From contig NZ_VRSV01000002.1 of NCBI RefSeq assembly GCF_008017415.1, forward strand, positions 1,054,001-1,118,000: a DNA stretch of 64,000 nucleotides, in the 5' to 3' direction. Under the pieces are notes generated by a model that saw only the letters and a program-made list of their open reading frames with translations, was not told where the DNA came from and made no database searches. Position 1 is the first letter of the stretch. Each line of letters starts with the position of its first letter. Of this stretch, positions 1-7,630 are shown piece after piece. The position numbers and the translations under genes are program-made. The DNA comes from Microbacterium hatanonis. Its GTDB lineage: Bacteria; Actinomycetota; Actinomycetes; Actinomycetales; Microbacteriaceae.

Positions 1-978
1 GTCACGACGCTGCTGCAGCCGCTCCTGGCACTCCCCGTCGTGGTCGTCGCCCTGACGACCTGGGGAGCCGCGTGGGCCGGATCGCGCCGCGTGCTGACCG
101 TGACGCCCCTGCAGGCGCTCGGCGGCTCGGTGGAGCCGACCCGTGAGACGGTGGCGCGCCGGAGCGGCCGCAACATCACCGCCCTGGTGCTGTTCGTGAT
201 CGGCGGGGGGATGCTCGCCCTGGGCATCGCGGTGGGTCTCGTCACGCCGCTGGGCGTCGCGATCTCGTTCCTCGGCGGCATCTTCTCGTTCACGGCGCTC
301 GCCCTCGGGGCGACCCTCGTCATGCCGCCGGTCCTTCGGCTGGTCGGCCGCCTCTTCGGTCGCTCGGCGACGGCGCGACTCGCGGCGGAGAACGCCCTGC
401 GCTATCCGGAGCGCTCGTCGCGGATGGCGATCGGAGTCGTCATGGGAGTGACGCTCGTGACGATGTTCGCCGTCGCCCTCGAGACGGTCAAAGCCGTTCT
501 CACGGCATCCAGCGGAGGAGAGCTCGACCCCGGGATGGCGACCCTCATCGACTCCTTCTCGGCCATCATGATGACGCTCGTCGCGGTGAGCGCGGTGATC
601 GCCGGCGTGGGGCTGGTCAACCTCCTCACCATCGGAGTGGTGCAGCGCCGACGCGAGCTCGGGCTGCTCCGGGCGCTGGGGATGTCGAACGCGCAGGTGC
701 GTCGCATGGTGCTGCTCGAAGCCGCGCACGTCACGATCGCCGCCCTCACGACGGGGCTGGTGCTCGGCATCGCCTACGGCTGGGCGGGCGCGCAGTCGGT
801 GCTCGGCTCGGTGCGCTTCCCGCCGGCGTGGCTCTCGCCGACGTTCGTTCCTCCGGCGGTGCCGCTGTGGCCCGTGGTCGCCGTGGTCGTCGCCACGGCG
901 GTGCTCACCCTGGTGGCCGCGGTCGTACCGACCCGCCTCGCCACGCGCGTCGCCCCCGTCGCCGCGCTCGCCGATTAG
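1..978 (+). CDS. FtsX/MacB-family ABC transporter permease, C-terminal part (5' end outside window)
   Basis: The frame is open from base 1 with no start codon inside the window, so only the last 325 residues are seen. Alternating hydrophobic segments surround the hallmark FtsX C-terminal block: a helix with MTLVAVSAVIAGVGLVN, then QRRRELGLLRALGMS and the VRRMVLLE helix-lead. This block is typical of MacB/LolC-type permeases with two FtsX domains. Such proteins pair with a separate ATPase and act by mechanotransmission on lipoproteins, peptides or lipids at the membrane rather than by a classical transport channel. The cognate ATPase is probably upstream, outside the window. The gene converges on the SRPBCC gene, with an inverted-repeat terminator region between. 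Family is clear; substrate is unknown. Confidence 0.85.
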   Translation, partial: VTTLLQPLLALPVVVVALTTWGAAWAGSRRVLTVTPLQALGGSVEPTRETVARRSGRNITALVLFVIGGGMLALGIAVGLVTPLGVAISFLGGIFSFTALALGATLVMPPVLRLVGRLFGRSATARLAAENALRYPERSSRMAIGVVMGVTLVTMFAVALETVKAVLTASSGGELDPGMATLIDSFSAIMMTLVAVSAVIAGVGLVNLLTIGVVQRRRELGLLRALGMSNAQVRRMVLLEAAHVTIAALTTGLVLGIAYGWAGAQSVLGSVRFPPAWLSPTFVPPAVPLWPVVAVVVATAVLTLVAAVVPTRLATRVAPVAALAD

Positions 979-1070
979 CAGCATCCGCTGAACACATTCG
1001 TGCTCGAGTCCACACCTCCGCGCAGCCGTGGGGTGTGGATTCGCGCTGTACGGGGTGGAGTGGATGCTGC
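978..1070. terminator. Convergent inverted-repeat terminator region
   Basis: The 120 bases between two convergent genes hold nested inverted repeats. The outer arms are GCAGCATCC at 978-986, starting on the last base of the stop codon, and GGATGCTGC at 1062-1070. The inner arms are TCCACACC at 1009-1016 and GGTGTGGA at 1032-1039, extendable by three bases with one wobble. This probably ends transcription from both sides; that role is inferred from position and pairing. Confidence 0.5.
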
Positions 1071-1097
1071 GCACCCCGCGCGGTCGGGACGAGCGGG

Positions 1098-1598
1098 TCA
1101 GGCCCCGGGCTCGGGGTCGTGGGCCCAGGTCGGGGCGAGGGCGCGCAGGCGCGCCGCGCGCCACTGCCACGCCGCCCAGAGCGTCGGCCAGAGGAGCGGC
1201 GCGGCGCGGCCGCCGATCACCAGGCGATCGCGCCACAGGGTGCGCGTCGGATCTCCGGGGGCGGGCGAGACGGCCATCTGGTGGTCCCACACGTCGAGGG
1301 CGGCGAGGGGGCCGGTGAGCGGCATGCCGCTGTCGCGGAAGATGCGCACGCGGGCGCCCGCCGCATCCGTCGTCTCGCGGTCCGACACCGAGATGAGCTG
1401 ACTGCCGACGGGCACGATCCCGGCGACGCTCAGGCTCACCGGGGCGTCGGTGCCCGTCTCGAAGGAGGTCGGCGGATCGGCCAGCGGCGCCATCTGCATC
1501 AGCGGCCCGTAGAGCTCGGCGACCGCCGTCGGGGAGTGGAGGGCGCGCCACGCCGCATCCGCGTCGCAGTCGATGACGAGCTTCAGGAGGATGCGCAT
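1098..1598 (-). CDS. SRPBCC-family (polyketide cyclase/START-like) protein
   Basis: The 166-residue protein begins with a typical SRPBCC first strand and helix: hydrophobic strand, DCDADAAWRALHSP, then a region rich in strands and ending in a long helix with WPTLWAAWQWRAARL. Proteins of this superfamily form a deep hydrophobic pocket that binds lipids or other small ligands; no enzymatic residue can be assigned here. The ATG at 1598 is preceded by a purine-rich AGAGGATGAGG. It lies 36 bases downstream of the SprT-like gene on the same strand, so the two are probably co-transcribed. Ligand and role are unknown. Confidence 0.75.
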   Translation of the reverse strand: MRILLKLVIDCDADAAWRALHSPTAVAELYGPLMQMAPLADPPTSFETGTDAPVSLSVAGIVPVGSQLISVSDRETTDAAGARVRIFRDSGMPLTGPLAALDVWDHQMAVSPAPGDPTRTLWRDRLVIGGRAAPLLWPTLWAAWQWRAARLRALAPTWAHDPEPGA

Positions 1599-1634
1599 GC
1601 CTCATCCTCTCTCAGCGGCGACCGCCGGGGCGCC

Positions 1635-2123
1635 TCAGCGCGGAGTTCGTGCGGCGAGCCGTTCGGCGGAGCTGATCTCGCGCCTGGTCCAGGTGAAGAG
1701 GTACCGCAGATCGAAACGCGGCGCGCACTTCGAGCACGACGTCGCCCGCGGCGCGCGGCGGTGGCGGTACGCGACGTGCCCCGCGGGGCAGACGCCCACC
1801 CAGGGCGCGAGCTCGACGGCGGTCTCGCCGCGGTGCGTGGTGCCGCCGACGTAGCCGAGATCACGGGCGATCGCCTTCCAGCGAGGGCCGTGGCCGGCAC
1901 CCGGGCCGGCGATCGCGTGGGCGACCTCGTGGAGCAGGGTCTGATGGTTCTCTTCGTCGTCGTGCCGCGCCGAGAGGTAGCGCGAGACGGTGATGCGCTT
2001 GCGCCGGAAGTCGCAGACCCCCGCGCGCAGCTTCGCGTTGTCGAAGCCGAACGACCACGAGGCATCGAGGTGGAGGGCGAGAAGCGCCTCAGCCCAGGTG
2101 CGAACGCGCTGCGGTTCGGTCAT
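1635..2123 (-). CDS. SprT-like zinc metallopeptidase
   Basis: The 162-residue protein carries HEVAH at residues 65-69 within LLHEVAHAIAG, the zinc and catalytic signature of the SprT/Spartan-like family, followed by a GHGPRWKAIARDLG helix and a C-terminal zinc-ribbon-like pair of CPAGH and CSKC. The frame stays open further upstream, but the family's N-terminus (here RVRTWAEALLALH) and the ATG at 2123 mark the likely start. In eukaryotes the family cleaves DNA-protein crosslinks; the bacterial role is not settled. It sits in a minus-strand group of four genes with no obvious common pathway. Confidence 0.85.
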   Translation of the reverse strand: MTEPQRVRTWAEALLALHLDASWSFGFDNAKLRAGVCDFRRKRITVSRYLSARHDDEENHQTLLHEVAHAIAGPGAGHGPRWKAIARDLGYVGGTTHRGETAVELAPWVGVCPAGHVAYRHRRAPRATSCSKCAPRFDLRYLFTWTRREISSAERLAARTPR

Positions 2124-2166
2124 GCTCGCGACGATAGAACGTACGTCCGACACTCGGCCATCGGGG

Positions 2167-2694
2167 TCAGCTGGCGACGGTGGTCCGAGCGCGTCGTCGG
2201 TCGGCGGCGTCGATCGCGAGCAGGGTCGCCTCCAGCTGCTCGTCGGTGGCCCCGGCGTCCTGGCGGAGGAACAGCGCGCGCTTGAAGTCGGTACGCGCCG
2301 ACTCGTAGTCCTCGCCGTCGTAGGAGGTCTTGCCGCGGTGCTGGTAGGCGAACGCCGCGATGCCCGACCAGCGCTGCCCTTCGGCCTCCTCGGCGCAGGC
2401 GGTGAGCTCCTGCAGCGCGGCGGCGAACGCTCCGCGGTTCTGCAGAACGGTCGCGTGAAGGATGCGGGCACGGAGGAGGTCTTTGCGGGTGCCGCCCATG
2501 CGGGCCACGCGCACCGACTGGTCGGAGACCACCAGTGCCTCGTCGAGTCGGTCGAGCACCTTCAGCAGCCACACGCGCTCGAGGAGCGCGGGGAGGCTGC
2601 GCTGTGCGCCGATCTCTTCGAGACGCTCACGGCATTCCTCGAGATCGACGATCTCGCGAAGCGTGTCGGGGTCGTACCCGTGGATGTAGCTCAC
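2167..2694 (-). CDS. Helical-repeat (TPR-like) protein
   Basis: A 175-residue, mostly helical soluble protein. Paired helices such as RAILHATVLQNRGAFAAALQ followed by WSGIAAFAYQHRGKTSYDGED and ESARTDFKRALFLRQD resemble tetratricopeptide repeats counting events per helix pair. The start is placed at the GTG at 2694, because AAGGAG lies six bases upstream and the sequence before it is Arg-rich and unlike the rest. No signal peptide or membrane segment is present. It may be a scaffold or partner protein; the family is recognised only by repeat character. Confidence 0.7.
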   Translation of the reverse strand: MSYIHGYDPDTLREIVDLEECRERLEEIGAQRSLPALLERVWLLKVLDRLDEALVVSDQSVRVARMGGTRKDLLRARILHATVLQNRGAFAAALQELTACAEEAEGQRWSGIAAFAYQHRGKTSYDGEDYESARTDFKRALFLRQDAGATDEQLEATLLAIDAADRRRARTTVAS

Positions 2695-2773
2695 TCGCGA
2701 CTCCTTCCGCCCGTGCCGGCCACTCCGCAAGTCTGCGGCACGTCGTCGGGTGCCCCGTCCAGGCGCGCCGATC

Positions 2774-3640
2774 TCACCGGTCGAACAGCGACGGCAGAGG
2801 CTTCGGAGACGCGGTGGCGTCACCGTCGGTCGCCGGTCGAGCACCGCGGATGAACTCGTCGATCTCGGCGCCCTGGGCCACCTTCGCGGGGTGCGGTCCC
2901 GCCGCCATCAGCCTCGGCAGCCACTCGACCGGGAGGGGGGAGGCGGATGCCACGACCACCAGATTGCCGAATCGGCGGCCCTTGAGCACCTGCACCTCGG
3001 CGAGCACGACGACGTGCTCCAGCACTTCCCGGACGGTCGCGACCTGTCGACGGGCGAAGGCGAGCCCCGCCCCGTCGGCCACGTTCACGAGCATCACCCC
3101 GTCGGGGGCGAGGAGGCGCGCAGCATCCCGGTAGAACTCCACGGTGGTGAGGTGCGCGGGGGTCTGCGCCCCGGCGTAGACGTCGGAGACCAGCAGATCG
3201 ACCGCGCCGGTCAGCCCCGCCGGCAGCTTCGCGGTGACCGCGCGGGCATCGCCGATGCGCACCCTCAGCGAGGCGTTCCGCGGCAGGGGGAGGTGCGTGC
3301 GCACGAGATCGATGAGCGGCTGTTCGAGCTCGACCACCTGCTGGCGCGACCCCGGGCGCGTGGCCTCGACGTACCGCGGGATCGTCAGGGCGCCCGCGCC
3401 GAGGTGCACGGCGGTGAGCGGCTGCCCCGGCATGCGGAGCCGATCGATGACCGCGCCCATGCGTGCCACGTACTCGAAATGCAGGTGCGTCGGGTCGTCG
3501 AGGTCGACGTGCGACTGCGGCGTCCCGTCGACGTCGAGCTCGTATCCGGAGGTGTACGCGGAGGGCAGGACGCGCGCGATCGTGCCGTCGCCCAGGCGCA
3601 CGCGACCGAGCTCGTCGTTCTCGATCCGCGCCCTGGCCAC
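2774..3640 (-). CDS. Spermidine-synthase-like Rossmann-fold protein
   Basis: The 288-residue protein has the class I methyltransferase/polyamine-synthase layout. VHLGAGALTIPRYV resembles the SAM-binding glycine loop, QQVVELEQPLIDLV ends its second strand with the acidic residue, RIGDARAV is the third motif, and DLLVSDVYAG is the post-III motif near the active site. Such stand-alone actinobacterial proteins are usually annotated as fused MFS/spermidine synthase, but no membrane segments exist here. True aminopropyltransferase activity is not shown by the sequence. It is the first gene of a minus-strand group and diverges from the peptide-binding lipoprotein gene across 165 bases. Confidence 0.75.
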   Translation of the reverse strand: MARARIENDELGRVRLGDGTIARVLPSAYTSGYELDVDGTPQSHVDLDDPTHLHFEYVARMGAVIDRLRMPGQPLTAVHLGAGALTIPRYVEATRPGSRQQVVELEQPLIDLVRTHLPLPRNASLRVRIGDARAVTAKLPAGLTGAVDLLVSDVYAGAQTPAHLTTVEFYRDAARLLAPDGVMLVNVADGAGLAFARRQVATVREVLEHVVVLAEVQVLKGRRFGNLVVVASASPLPVEWLPRLMAAGPHPAKVAQGAEIDEFIRGARPATDGDATASPKPLPSLFDR

Positions 3641-3703
3641 GCTCCCACGCTAGTCCGCTCGCACGAAACACGATCGATACACAAGGGCAATCCGACTGCC
3701 GTG

Positions 3704-3717
3704 CGTACCCGGGTACG
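3704..3717. promoter_or_regulatory. 14-bp perfect palindrome, candidate operator
   Basis: CGTACCCGGGTACG is a perfect palindrome in the 165-base divergent region between the spermidine-synthase-like gene and the peptide-importer gene. It overlaps a weak -10-like TACGGT at 3714-3719. It could bind a dimeric repressor for the importer. The sequence shows only the palindrome and its position. Confidence 0.35.
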
Positions 3718-3805
3718 GTCGTCAGATCGGTTGAACCCGGCTGGCACGACGACGTGACCGCGTCATCGTCCCGCCCCATTCCCCACAACGGAAGGTGCAC
3801 AGCAC

Positions 3806-5473
3806 ATGGCCCACACGATGAGACGACGGATTCTGACGGGAGCCGCCGCGATCGCGATCGGTACCCTCGCACTCTCCGCCTGCACGAGCCAGCGCGACGA
3901 CGACGGCGGCACGACCACGGAGGGCGACGTCGACTCGACCTTCATCTTCGGGGCGTCGGGCGAGCCCTCGAGCCTCGACCCCGCCTTCGCGAACGACGGC
4001 GAATCGTTCCGGGTCTCGCGGCAGATCTTCGAAGGACTCGTCGGTGTCGAGCCCGGCACCGCGGACCCGGCTCCCCTCCTGGCCGAGAGCTGGGACGTCG
4101 CGGACGACGGCCTGTCGTACACGTTCCAGCTGAAGGAGGGCGTGACCTTCCACGACGGCACCGAGTTCAACGCCGACGCCGTCTGCTTCAACTTCGACCG
4201 GCAGAACAACTTCACCGGCCTCGCCCAGAGCGAGAGTCTCTCGTACTACTGGGGCAAGCTGATGCGCGGCTATGCCGACACCGGCACCTCGATCTACGGC
4301 GGCTGCGAAGCATCCAGCCCCTCCGAGGTGACGATCTCGCTCACCCAGCCCTACGCGGGCTTCATCCCCGCGCTCTCGCTCCCCGCGTTCGCGATCCAGA
4401 GTCCGACGGCCCTCGACGAGTACGACGCCGACAACGTCGGCGGAACCGAAGAGGCGCCGACGCAGAGCGAGTACGCCACCTCCCACCCGACCGGCACCGG
4501 ACCGTTCCAGTTCGACTCGGCGGCGCCCGGTGAGCAGACCACCGTCACCGCCTACCCGGAGTACTGGGGCGAGCAGGGGCAGGTGCAGGAAGTCATCTTC
4601 CGAGTGATCGGCGACACCACTGCCCGGCGCCAGGCCCTCGAGTCGGGATCGATCGACGGCTACGACCTCGTCGCCCCCGCCGACCTCGGCGCGCTCGAGG
4701 ACGCCGGCTACACGCTGGTCAACCGCGACCCGTTCAACATCCTCTACCTCGCGATGAACCAGGCCGACCCCGCGCTCGCAGACATCCGCGTGCGTCAGGC
4801 GATCACCCAGGCCATCGACAAGGAGCAGCTGGTCACCCAGGTGCTGCCGGAGGGCACGACCGTCGCCAGCCAGTTCATGCCCGACAGCGTGATCGGCTTC
4901 AACGACGCCGTGACGACCTACGACTACGACCCCGATGCGGCCATCGCGCTCCTCGCCGATGCCGGGTTCACCGAGGCCAACCCGCTCACGCTGACCTTCA
5001 ACTACCCGGTCAACATCTCGCGGCCGTACATGCCGAACCCGGAGCAGATCTTCACGAACCTGCAGTCGCAGCTGTCGGCGGTCGGCATCGTGCTCAACCC
5101 GGTCTCGAACGAGTGGGGCGAGTACCTCGACCTCATCCAGGGCGGCTCCGACCACGGCATCCACCTGCTGGGCTGGACCGGCGACTACAACGACCCCGAC
5201 AACTTCGTGGGCACGTTCTTCGGCGCCCAGGGCAACGAGTGGGGCTTCGACAACGCCGAGCTGTTCTCGGCGCTGACCGCGGCGCGCGGTCTCGCCACCG
5301 AGGAGGAGCAGGCTCCCGCGTACGAGGCGATCAACGAGCAGATCGCCCAGTTCATCCCGGGCGTCCCGCTGGCCAACCCCGTCCCGACGCTCGCGTTCGA
5401 CCAGCGTGTGACGTCGTACCCGGCGAGCCCGGTGCAGGACGAGGTCTACAACATGATCGAGCTGTCCGAGTGA
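3806..5473 (+). CDS. Peptide ABC transporter substrate-binding lipoprotein (SBP_bac_5)
   Basis: The 555-residue protein has a lipoprotein signal: basic RRR, a hydrophobic stretch, and the lipobox LSAC with Cys26. The mature part matches the OppA/DppA family, with RVSRQIFEGLVGV, the ESWDVADDGLSYTF and FHDGTEF strands, and the C-terminal NDPDNFVGTFF region. It would capture peptides or similar ligands outside the membrane and pass them to the two permeases that follow. Start at ATG 3806 follows GGAAGG; an alternative ATG lies four codons on. A 17-bp-stem hairpin separates it from the permeases, which may raise its own expression relative to theirs. Confidence 0.93.
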   Translation: MAHTMRRRILTGAAAIAIGTLALSACTSQRDDDGGTTTEGDVDSTFIFGASGEPSSLDPAFANDGESFRVSRQIFEGLVGVEPGTADPAPLLAESWDVADDGLSYTFQLKEGVTFHDGTEFNADAVCFNFDRQNNFTGLAQSESLSYYWGKLMRGYADTGTSIYGGCEASSPSEVTISLTQPYAGFIPALSLPAFAIQSPTALDEYDADNVGGTEEAPTQSEYATSHPTGTGPFQFDSAAPGEQTTVTAYPEYWGEQGQVQEVIFRVIGDTTARRQALESGSIDGYDLVAPADLGALEDAGYTLVNRDPFNILYLAMNQADPALADIRVRQAITQAIDKEQLVTQVLPEGTTVASQFMPDSVIGFNDAVTTYDYDPDAAIALLADAGFTEANPLTLTFNYPVNISRPYMPNPEQIFTNLQSQLSAVGIVLNPVSNEWGEYLDLIQGGSDHGIHLLGWTGDYNDPDNFVGTFFGAQGNEWGFDNAELFSALTAARGLATEEEQAPAYEAINEQIAQFIPGVPLANPVPTLAFDQRVTSYPASPVQDEVYNMIELSE

Positions 5474-5479
5474 TGTGAC

Positions 5480-5526
5480 GGATGCTGCGCGCCCGGTCCG
5501 ATGCGTCGGCCGGGCGCGCAGCATCC
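5480..5526 (+). terminator. Perfect 17-bp hairpin, partial terminator
   Basis: Arms at 5480-5496 and 5510-5526 pair perfectly over 17 bp (starting GGATGCTGCGCGCCCGG) around a 13-base loop, directly after the binding-protein stop codon. There is no clear T-run. Position between a binding protein and its permeases suggests attenuation or 3'-end protection of the upstream transcript. Confidence 0.65.
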
Positions 5527-5561
5527 ACGTTCCGTAATCGCATCGACCCGGGAGTGCCCCC

Positions 5562-6566
5562 GTGCTTCGCACCATCGGCAGGAGACTCCTCCTGCTCGTC
5601 CCGACCCTGATCGGGCTGTCCGTCCTTCTCTTCTTCTGGGTGCGCGCTCTGCCCGGGGGCCCCGCCGTGGCGCTCCTCGGAGAACGCGCCACCCCCGAGG
5701 CCGTCGCGCGCATCAACGAGCTCTACGGCTTCAACGAACCCCTCTTCATCCAGTACTTCACGTGGCTCGGACGTCTCCTCTCGGGTGACTTCGGTGCCTC
5801 GATCCAGACCGGCAGGCCGGTGCTCGAGGAGTTCCTGCGCCGCTTCCCGGCGACCCTGGAACTCTCGATCGCGGCGCTGATCGTTGCCGTGGGCATCGGC
5901 ATCCCGCTGGGGTACTGGGCCGCTCGCAAGCACGGCAAGGCGTGGGACCACATCGCGGTGGTCCTCAGCCTCATCGGCATCACCGTGCCGGTGTTCTTCC
6001 TCGCCTTCATCTTCAAGTACGTCTTCGCCGTGCAACTTGGCTGGCTCCCGTCGGACGGGCGCCAGAACCCCCGCATCGACGCCACGCACTACACGAACCT
6101 GTACGTGCTCGACGGTCTGATCACCGGCGAGTTCGACGCGGCGTGGGACGCCGTGCTGCACCTGATCCTGCCCGCGCTCGCTCTCGGCACGATCCCGCTC
6201 GCGATCATCGTGCGGATCACCCGGGCGTCGGTGCTCGAGGTGCAGAACGCCGACTACGTGCGCACGGGGCGCGCCAAGGGCATCGCGCAGAACACCCTGC
6301 GCAATCGCTTCATCCTCCGCAACGCCATGCTGCCGGTGGTCACGACGGTGGGCCTGCAGGCGGGCCTGCTGATCTCGGGGGCGGTGCTCACCGAGACGGT
6401 GTTCGCCTTCCCGGGCATCGGCGCGTTCCTGGCGTCGTCGATCTTCGCCCGGGACTTCCCGGTGCTGCAGGGGTTCATCCTCTTCATCGCCATCGCCTAC
6501 GCGCTGATCAACCTGCTCGTCGACGTCTCCTACAGCTTCATCGACCCGAGAGTGAGAGTGCAGTGA
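5562..6566 (+). CDS. Peptide ABC transporter permease, DppB/OppB type
   Basis: The 334-residue integral membrane protein begins with a GTG and an N-terminal helix (RRLLLLVPTLIGLSVLLFFW) typical of DppB-type subunits, followed by PGGPA and the long periplasmic segment. The cytoplasmic EAA loop that docks onto the ATPase appears as YVRTGRAKGIAQNTLRNRF. The gene overlaps the next permease by four bases (GTGA), so translation is probably coupled. It works with the lipoprotein upstream, the second permease and the converging double ATPase. Confidence 0.92.
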   Translation: MLRTIGRRLLLLVPTLIGLSVLLFFWVRALPGGPAVALLGERATPEAVARINELYGFNEPLFIQYFTWLGRLLSGDFGASIQTGRPVLEEFLRRFPATLELSIAALIVAVGIGIPLGYWAARKHGKAWDHIAVVLSLIGITVPVFFLAFIFKYVFAVQLGWLPSDGRQNPRIDATHYTNLYVLDGLITGEFDAAWDAVLHLILPALALGTIPLAIIVRITRASVLEVQNADYVRTGRAKGIAQNTLRNRFILRNAMLPVVTTVGLQAGLLISGAVLTETVFAFPGIGAFLASSIFARDFPVLQGFILFIAIAYALINLLVDVSYSFIDPRVRVQ

Positions 6567-7522
6567 GCTCCGGCATCCTTCCTCCCGCCCCCAGCGGCGG
6601 CCCCGTCGACGACAACGCCATCGTCGACACGCAGCTCATGGCCGCCCAGACCCGAGGCGGCTTCTGGCGAGACGTGTACCGCCGCCTCCGGAAGAACCCG
6701 ACCGCCTGGGTCGGTGCGGCCATCGTGCTGCTGTTCCTCCTCGTGGCGGCGTTGGCGCCGATCCTGGCCCCGTTCCCGGGCGAGTCCCTTCCGGGCCAGC
6801 GCTACATCACCCCGACCGACATCCCCGGGCCGGGTGAGATCGGCGAGTTCCCGCTGGGCCTGGACCGGTTCGGCGGTGACGTGCTGTCCAAGCTCATCTG
6901 GGGCGCCCAGGCCTCCCTGCTGATCGGGGTGATCTCGACGGCGATCGGTCTGGCGGGCGGGATGCTGCTGGGGCTGCTGGCGGGAACCTTCGGCGGCTGG
7001 GTCGACAACGTCGTCATGCGCTTCGTCGACATCCTGCTGTCGGTGCCGAACCTGCTGCTCGCGGTGTCGATCGCCGCGGTGCTGGGCCAGAGCCAGTTCG
7101 CGATCATGATCGCCATCGGAGCCTCGCAGGTACCGGTGTTCGCCCGCCTGCTGCGGGCCTCTATGCTGCAGCAACGGGGGGCCGACTACGTCCTGTCGGC
7201 GCAGACCCTCGGGCTCAGCCGCCGCAAGATCACGATGAGCCACGTCCTTCCCAACAGCGTCGGTCCGGTCATCGTGCAGGGAACCCTGTCGCTCGCGACC
7301 GCGGTGATCGACGCGGCCGCGCTGTCGTTCCTGGGCCTCGGCGGAGGGCTGCCGCAGACGGCGGAATGGGGCCGCATGCTCACGTACGCGCAGTCCGAGC
7401 TCGCGATCGCCCCGTGGCTCGCGTTCCTCCCCGGCATCTGCATCGCGGTCACGGCGCTGGGCTTCACCCTGCTCGGCGAGTCGCTGCGGGAGGCGATGGA
7501 CCCGCGCACCCGCGCTCGGTAG
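6563..7522 (+). CDS. Peptide ABC transporter permease, DppC/OppC type
   Basis: The 319-residue protein has the DppC arrangement: a cytoplasmic N-terminus, the OppC_N motif RLRKNPTAWVGAAIVLLF, a periplasmic loop with HTD-like PLGLDRFGGDVLSKLIWGA, and an EAA loop DYVLSAQTLGLSRRKITMSH. I chose the GTG at 6563 because it overlaps the stop of the preceding permease in GTGA; upstream codons in this frame lie inside that gene. It forms the channel with its DppB partner. The ATPase gene lies downstream on the opposite strand, past an 11-bp inverted repeat. Confidence 0.92.
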   Translation: MSSGILPPAPSGGPVDDNAIVDTQLMAAQTRGGFWRDVYRRLRKNPTAWVGAAIVLLFLLVAALAPILAPFPGESLPGQRYITPTDIPGPGEIGEFPLGLDRFGGDVLSKLIWGAQASLLIGVISTAIGLAGGMLLGLLAGTFGGWVDNVVMRFVDILLSVPNLLLAVSIAAVLGQSQFAIMIAIGASQVPVFARLLRASMLQQRGADYVLSAQTLGLSRRKITMSHVLPNSVGPVIVQGTLSLATAVIDAAALSFLGLGGGLPQTAEWGRMLTYAQSELAIAPWLAFLPGICIAVTALGFTLLGESLREAMDPRTRAR

Positions 7523-7539
7523 CGCGTCTTCCCGCCCGT

Positions 7540-7604
7540 GAGAATCGGTCGTTCGCACGACAACCGGTGCACCGCACCGAGCCTCGTGCGTCGGACCGAT
7601 TCTC
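7540..7604. terminator. Inverted repeat between convergent permease and ATPase genes
   Basis: GAGAATCGGTC (7540-7550) and GACCGATTCTC (7594-7604) pair over 11 bp, with inner arms CGCACGA (7554-7560) and TCGTGCG (7584-7590). It sits in the 108-base gap between convergent stops and probably serves as a bidirectional terminator. Confidence 0.5.
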
Positions 7605-7630
7605 GCGCGGGGCCCGCCGACCGGGCGGGC

